From NCBI GenBank assembly GCA_035623255.1, contig DASPTU010000043.1, forward strand, positions 1 to 18,139: a DNA stretch of 18,139 nucleotides, read 5' to 3'. The stretch is from JAFAGX01 sp035623255. Its GTDB lineage: Bacteria; Acidobacteriota; Terriglobia; Terriglobales; Acidobacteriaceae. Positions 14,461 through 18,139 of this stretch are shown here, in pieces. The position numbers and the translations under genes were made by a program. Numbering within the stretch: the first letter of the stretch is position 1; each line of letters begins with the position of its first letter. The notes beneath the pieces were generated by a model, which was given only the letters and a program-made list of their open reading frames with translations, had not been told where the DNA came from and searched no databases.

Positions 14461-15399
14461 CTAGGATGACCCGAGGTCAGAAGGCCGAAACCTCGGAGGC
14501 GGTGCAACGTACCCCGATGGGAGACCCTTCGTGATGAAAGGGAAGTCGTCCGGATCACGAACTTCTACTTGTCCGTCTGCAGTCAACTTGTAGGGTTGGC
14601 CGAGCGGATCTAATGGCAAGGCTCTAAGCAGGCCCGCGGCCTGCAGGTCGAAAAAGTTCGAGGGCAGCTGGCCGGCTTTTTGATGATACACAGAAATCAG
14701 CTTTTCAAGATTCGTGACATCCTCATCTACCTGGAGTGCCCGCAAATGCGCAATTGCATTCGCGCGGACGTTAGGATCTTTGGAGCTTTGGTATGCCGTC
14801 GTCCACATCATTTGAGCCATCTGCAACTCGCCGGCGTGTTGAGCCATCTCGGCTGCCATCACTCTAAGAGACGGGTGGGCATCCGGTACCCTGGCACCGC
14901 GAGCAAATGCGTCAGCCGCCTCACCGTAGTCCTTGAGTTCGGTGTAATAGATGAAGCCAAGGTTGTAATAGAGTTTCCAGTCGTTGGGATTATTACGTAT
15001 ACCGTATTCCACCAACTCAATTGCCTGTTGTGCCATGCCAGCTCCGTAGGGCGGCTGAGGAGCCAGGAAGTTGGCGCCAAATTCGTAGGCAACTGTAAGC
15101 TGCGGATCCAGGACGGTCGTAATTTGTAGAAGAGGCGCGAGCAATTGGTAATCGCGCGCGCCCTCGTGATGTTTCGTCCCGAAATATTGCACGACGCGCG
15201 TCCAATAGACATCCGCTAGCAGGCCATCGTAGCCAAGACTCAATCGCTTGACCACTTTCGGGGACGGAACGTAAAGCACTTCATCCCATTCCGTTTGGCT
15301 GCGGATGCGGTCGAGGTGATGTACAGCAACCGCGGATATTGCCAGGCAGACCAGAAGCAGGACAGCAGCAATCGCCGTGATTCGTCCACCAGGCTTCAT
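14461..15399 (-). CDS. membrane-anchored TPR protein with pseudopilin-like C-terminal module
   Basis: The 312-residue protein has an N-terminal signal-anchor helix (about 8-27) followed by VLYVPSPKVVKRLSLGYDGL and ADVYWTRVVQYFG. TPR-like helices span about 85-225, the clearest being NPNDWKLYYNLGFIYYTELK then DYGEAADAFARGAR. The last third (about 241-290) contains KAGQLPSNFFDLQAAGLLRA, LPLDPLGQPYKL and DGQVEV, which resembles the C-terminal beta-hairpin of GspG pseudopilins ('yP....dL...G.l...P.DPwG.pY.y...G...i'). The ATG overlaps the TGA of the ABC permease by 4 bp (ATGA), so it is translationally coupled to it. It is likely exposed in the periplasm and may be an assembly or scaffold factor for the transporter or the pilus. 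Function is not known. Confidence 0.8.
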   Translation of the reverse strand: MKPGGRITAIAAVLLLVCLAISAVAVHHLDRIRSQTEWDEVLYVPSPKVVKRLSLGYDGLLADVYWTRVVQYFGTKHHEGARDYQLLAPLLQITTVLDPQLTVAYEFGANFLAPQPPYGAGMAQQAIELVEYGIRNNPNDWKLYYNLGFIYYTELKDYGEAADAFARGARVPDAHPSLRVMAAEMAQHAGELQMAQMMWTTAYQSSKDPNVRANAIAHLRALQVDEDVTNLEKLISVYHQKAGQLPSNFFDLQAAGLLRALPLDPLGQPYKLTADGQVEVRDPDDFPFITKGLPSGYVAPPPRFRPSDLGSS

Positions 15400-16172
15400 T
15401 TCAGGTTTCTACGCTCGAAAATCAACACCGAACCGCAGACTGCCATTGCGGTATAAACGAGGGCGTAGCAGGTGTTGGTGAGAATAAGTTGTGTGCTGAC
15501 CGCTTGCTGATGGGCCACCGAACTGATCAGGTTAAGCGACGACAGATTCGGCAGCAAGTACGCAGCACCGGTAGCCAGCCAACGTGACAGTCCTGCCGCC
15601 ATCGCCCCGAAACCCCGCAGGTCCTGGGCGAAGCTTCCAATGATGAAAAGCGAAAACGTAAACACCGCCGATAGCAGTGGAGACGAGAAGGAAGAAAAAA
15701 GCAACGCAATCGCGGTCATCATCAAGAACTGCAAGATGATGAAGTACAGGGCTATGCCGATCCACCCATCTGCGGCTTGAAAGCCGTGGGTCACGTAGAG
15801 GAGGGCAGCAAATACGCCGATCGCCATAAAAAACGTATTCACTACCAGCGTTCCCGCCAAGCCCAGGAACTTTCCAACAATGAACTCCCAGCGGCGCACC
15901 GGTCTGGCCAGAACTGTGTACAAAGTGCGCTTCTCGATTTCCTTCGACACCAGACTGATCCCGATGAATATGGCAATCACCACGCCGAAAAGCGAGACTG
16001 CGCTGAGCCCCAGGTTCACCACCACCAAACGCTCGATGCCAATCGAAATCTGTCCCACCAGGATCGCAGCCGCGGACATCAACAGTGCGAAGGCGATCAA
16101 GTTGTACAGAACACGGTCGCGGACTGCCTCACGGAAGGTGTTGAAGGCGATACAGGCGATCCGGTTACTCAC
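15396..16172 (-). CDS. ABC-2 type transporter permease
   Basis: The 258-residue integral membrane protein has about six transmembrane helices. Its N-terminus, IACIAFNTFREAVRDRVLYN, and the motif LVSKEIEKRTLYTVLARPVR then RWEFIVGKFLG are typical of the NosY/ABC-2 permease family: a cytoplasmic loop with 'sKEiE..Tl..lLarPvsR.e.llGK'. It starts with GTG, overlapping the ATPase stop by 4 bp (GTGA), and its own TGA overlaps the TPR gene start. It pairs with the ATPase encoded just upstream. The substrate could be a lipid, polysaccharide, peptide or ion; nothing in the sequence decides. Neighbouring LolA, TPR and methyltransferase genes suggest an envelope role (inference). Confidence 0.92.
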   Translation of the reverse strand: MSNRIACIAFNTFREAVRDRVLYNLIAFALLMSAAAILVGQISIGIERLVVVNLGLSAVSLFGVVIAIFIGISLVSKEIEKRTLYTVLARPVRRWEFIVGKFLGLAGTLVVNTFFMAIGVFAALLYVTHGFQAADGWIGIALYFIILQFLMMTAIALLFSSFSSPLLSAVFTFSLFIIGSFAQDLRGFGAMAAGLSRWLATGAAYLLPNLSSLNLISSVAHQQAVSTQLILTNTCYALVYTAMAVCGSVLIFERRNLK

Positions 16173-17110
16173 GAAAGCACCCCTGCTGCAGTTTGCGACA
16201 CCTGTACCTTTCGGACAAAGTATTCTTCCAGCGACGTTCGCACAGGTGTTACGGAAATAATGCGCAAACCTTCCTTCCTCACGGCATCAATGGCCGCATC
16301 CTGGTTGGCCTCGCGAACTACGGCCCGAACCGTATCACCGACTGGGTGGCACTCCGTGGTGAGTGCGGTTAGCGCCGCCGGTATTGAGTTCCCGTGCCAC
16401 ACGATTTCTACGTTGCCCTCCACCGACGAAGTGAGATCTTCAACCGCACCCACCCCTCGCAGCTCGCCCTGGTGAATGATGGCGACACGATCACAGAGAG
16501 ACTCGGCATCGGACAGGATGTGCGTGGAGAAGAAGACCGTCTTCCCCTGCTGCTTCAGTTCCTCCATCAAGTCACGAACTTCGCGGCGGCCTATTGGATC
16601 GAGCCCGGACATCGGCTCGTCGAGGAAGAGCACCTTGGGATCGTGAAGGATGGCTTGCGCAATGCCAACCCGCTGCAGCATGCCCTTGGAGAATTTTCGC
16701 AACTGTGTTCCGGCGGCGTCATTCAAACCCACCCGGGCCAGCATCTCCTGCACTTTGCGTGAGCGTTCGGTAGCCGCGACTCCAGAAAGCTGTGCATAGT
16801 ATTCCAGCAGTTCTCTGGCGGTCAGATAGTCATAGAAGTATGGCTGTTCGGGCAAGAAGCCGATCTGGGATTTCACAAGCGGATGACTGATTTCCATGCC
16901 CAGGATGCGTGCAGAGCCGCTGGTGGGAAATGTTAGACCCATGAGGAGCTTCAACGTTGTAGTCTTGCCTGCGCCGTTCGGCCCAAGAAAGCCAAAGATC
17001 TCCCCGTCCTCTACGCTCAAATTCAGCGGCCGCAGGGCATGTTTAGGGCGCTTGCGCCAGAAGCCCACTGAGTAGGTCTTTTCCAGACCCAAAATTTCGA
17101 TTGCAGCCAT
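16169..17110 (-). CDS. ABC transporter ATP-binding protein
   Basis: The 313-residue cytoplasmic ATPase has all motifs: Walker A GPNGAGKT (43-50), Q-loop LPEQP (Q89), signature FSKGMLQRVG (140-149), Walker B VLFLDEP (160-166), D-loop SGLD and H-loop STHIL (H197). A C-terminal extension of about 90 residues (about 220-313), with VEIVWHGNS, VVREANQDAAIDAVRKEG and TSLEEYFVRKV, is the regulatory domain usual in CcmA/NatA-like ATPases of ABC-2 exporters. It heads a tightly overlapping operon with the permease and TPR genes. A TATAAT box lies 35 bp upstream (17145-17150), giving a short leader; no clear Shine-Dalgarno sequence precedes the ATG at 17110. Confidence 0.96.
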   Translation of the reverse strand: MAAIEILGLEKTYSVGFWRKRPKHALRPLNLSVEDGEIFGFLGPNGAGKTTTLKLLMGLTFPTSGSARILGMEISHPLVKSQIGFLPEQPYFYDYLTARELLEYYAQLSGVAATERSRKVQEMLARVGLNDAAGTQLRKFSKGMLQRVGIAQAILHDPKVLFLDEPMSGLDPIGRREVRDLMEELKQQGKTVFFSTHILSDAESLCDRVAIIHQGELRGVGAVEDLTSSVEGNVEIVWHGNSIPAALTALTTECHPVGDTVRAVVREANQDAAIDAVRKEGLRIISVTPVRTSLEEYFVRKVQVSQTAAGVLS

Positions 17111-17144
17111 TGCGGGAGAAGCGGATTGCCGCTCAATCAGATAG

Positions 17145-17150
17145 ATTATA
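17145..17150 (-). promoter_or_regulatory. TATAAT -10 box of the ABC/TPR/methyltransferase/LolA operon
   Basis: The plus strand reads ATTATA, giving a perfect TATAAT on the minus strand 34 bp before the ABC ATPase start. The -35 region at 16-18 bp shows no TTGACA-like hexamer, so an activator may be needed, or this may be chance in an AT-rich spot. It suggests that the ABC operon is not solely dependent on read-through from the pilin gene. Confidence 0.45.
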
Positions 17151-17236
17151 TGGAATTGGGTGCAGCCCGGTGAGGTTACGAAGGTAAACAGAGCGGTAGA
17201 ATTGCTAAGTTCTCTGGCCCACTCGAAAGGCGATCG

Positions 17237-17779
17237 TTACTGCAAGGCTGTTTGCTTGCCGCAATTGGCATCGCTGCCTTGGACCGCCGCGGGATTTTCA
17301 AACCGGATCACGGCATCCGTCGACGCACAGAATCCTCGCACTCCGCTTTCATTCACCAGGGCGGGCGTGGCGTCTATTTCGTACGTGACATTTATGCCTC
17401 CCGCAGTAGTAACGACGGGATTCGTGAAATAGTAGCCGCTCTTTGGTGCGTTGCCCGGAATCGCGTTGGACAATACCCAGTCAAGCAAGCAGGCGTTCGT
17501 TGAAGTTGGGGTCGCGGCGCAGCCAGCGCTGGAAGCTGGCCCTAATGCGGCCAACGTCGAGGCATATCCCACGGTTGGGTAAGTGGAGCTGTAGGAAGTC
17601 TGAGCGCTGCTGATCGTGCGCAAGGACTGGACCGCTGAGGATTCGTTTGCTGCAATCTTCGAGCGCAGCAGGTTTGGGATCGCAATGGCTGCGATGACCA
17701 GAATGATTGCCACCACGATCAGGAGTTCGATAAGCGAGAACCCCTTCGGATTTCCGGGCCGCGTTCTTGTTCTCAACAT
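17237..17779 (-). CDS. type IV pilin (major-pilin type, PilA/PilE-like)
   Basis: The 180-residue prepilin has a 13-residue basic leader ending in NPKG, then the textbook mature N-terminus FSLIELLIVVAIILVIAAIA, with phenylalanine at +1 and glutamate at +5 (E18). The alpha-1 helix continues through PNLLRSKIAANESSAVQSLR to TYSSTY-like repeats. The globular domain has two cysteine pairs, C87/C97 and C151/C173. The last 48 residues, containing GVRGFCASTDAVIRFENP and ending NCGKQTALQ, match the neighbouring pilin copy at 33 of 48 positions. GGGAGAG about 6 nt before the ATG is a good ribosome site. It is secreted to the inner membrane, processed by a prepilin peptidase (not in the window) and assembled by the PilB/PilC machine encoded downstream. 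Confidence 0.95.
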   Translation of the reverse strand: MLRTRTRPGNPKGFSLIELLIVVAIILVIAAIAIPNLLRSKIAANESSAVQSLRTISSAQTSYSSTYPTVGYASTLAALGPASSAGCAATPTSTNACLLDWVLSNAIPGNAPKSGYYFTNPVVTTAGGINVTYEIDATPALVNESGVRGFCASTDAVIRFENPAAVQGSDANCGKQTALQ

Positions 17780-17893
17780 CTCGGCTCTCCCTCGTAAGAT
17801 TAGAGCACGTTAATAACCAACGCGGGTTTCCAATATCACGAACTACTTATGCACGTTGTGTGACGCGAGGTTGCCCTTGTACCAAATCGGAGA

Positions 17894-17908
17894 TGACACT
17901 TTCTGTCA
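17894..17908. promoter_or_regulatory. inverted repeat TGACA-N5-TGTCA upstream of the pilin gene
   Basis: A perfect 5-bp inverted repeat with a 5-nt spacer sits about 115-130 bp before the pilin ATG. Its right arm overlaps TTGACA on the minus strand (17904-17909), which could be a -35, although the hexamer 17 bp further (TTTGGT) is a poor -10. Dyads of this form can be regulator operators. Chance occurrence is possible; no regulator is identified. Confidence 0.25.
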
Positions 17909-17920
17909 ATTTTTGTTCCT

Positions 17921-17956
17921 AAAACAAAGGGAGCAACGGATTGCTCCGTTGCTCCC
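17921..17956 (-). terminator. strong intrinsic terminator between the two pilin genes
   Basis: GGGAGCAACGGA (17929-17940) and TCCGTTGCTCCC (17945-17956) form a perfect 12-bp stem with a 4-nt loop. Read on the minus strand it is followed by TTTGTTTT (17928-17921). It lies 35 bp after the stop of the outer pilin gene and should end that transcript, so the inner pilin needs its own promoter in 17780-17917. Confidence 0.92.
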
Positions 17957-17991
17957 GGCTTGTACCCTCCCCCAGGTACTTCGCCAAACTT

Positions 17992-18139
17992 CTACTGTAG
18001 AGCTGTCTGCTTCGCGCAGTTCGCTACGCTAGCTTGCACGGCAGATGGGTTCTCAAACCGGATGACACCATCCGAGTTGGAGCAGAAACCGCGCACGCCC
18101 GTCTGGCCCGAGGCCGCCGGAGTGCTGTCCAGCTCATAG
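17992..18139 (-). CDS. second type IV pilin paralogue, C-terminal fragment
   Basis: The frame is open from the window edge and ends in TAG at 17992-17994. The 48 complete visible residues contain YELDSTPAASGQTGVRGFC, DGVIRFENPSAVQ and ANCAKQTALQ. They align without gaps to the last 48 residues of the adjacent pilin (33 identical), including both cysteines of the C-terminal loop and an identical KQTALQ end. The pilin N-terminus lies beyond the window. The nucleotide sequences have diverged more than the proteins, so this is an established duplication rather than a recent one. A strong terminator follows. Confidence 0.93.
   Translation of the reverse strand, partial: YELDSTPAASGQTGVRGFCSNSDGVIRFENPSAVQASVANCAKQTALQ

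Noticed and set aside
1..18139. CRISPR array, insertion sequence, transposase or phage module
   Set aside because: No spaced direct repeats, terminal inverted repeats or transposase/integrase-like protein were seen on either strand.

Overview
The window looks like chromosome of a Gram-negative acidobacterium (Acidobacteriota, Terriglobia-like). This is inferred from three things: the 'orphan' duplicated MacB/FtsX permease type (ADOP) that is expanded in that phylum, the style of the pilins and of the Gly/Ser/Gln-rich pseudopilin, and a moderately high G+C. No rRNA or other marker is present, so the taxonomy is an inference. The window is densely coding and has no gene-free stretch above about 300 bases.

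Left part (1-6135). The 3' end of a GNAT acetyltransferase is followed by a complete tRNA-Leu(UAG). Two small, probably divergent genes of unknown function come next, then an ADOP-type ABC permease, a geranylgeranyl-reductase-family flavoprotein and a small two-helix membrane protein, the last three all on the minus strand. A divergent intergenic region with two perfect TATAAT boxes leads into an A-type Fe-S carrier (IscA/ErpA/SufA family) on the plus strand. That gene ends in a clear intrinsic terminator, which lies against the end of the convergent pilus cluster.

Centre (6131-12857). This is a type IV pilus / type II secretion assembly cluster read on the minus strand in the order PilC (platform), PilB (extension ATPase), PilM-N-O-P-like alignment proteins, then an atypical pseudopilin with a long disordered tail. 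The M-N-O-P genes are stop-to-start coupled. The PilM homologue has lost recognisable actin-type phosphate-binding motifs. No secretin, retraction ATPase or prepilin peptidase is in the window.

Right part (12995-18139). Immediately upstream and co-directional lies a set made of an ABC ATPase, an ABC-2 type permease, a membrane-anchored TPR protein whose C-terminus resembles a pseudopilin module, a SAM methyltransferase and a LolA-like periplasmic carrier. The first three overlap by 4 bp each. Upstream of these are two tandem paralogous major-type pilins, the outer one cut by the window edge, separated by a strong terminator. The layout suggests one region devoted to building a pilus-like or secretion machine together with envelope lipid or lipoprotein traffic. 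The functional link between the ABC/LolA part and the pilus part is inferred only from synteny and orientation.
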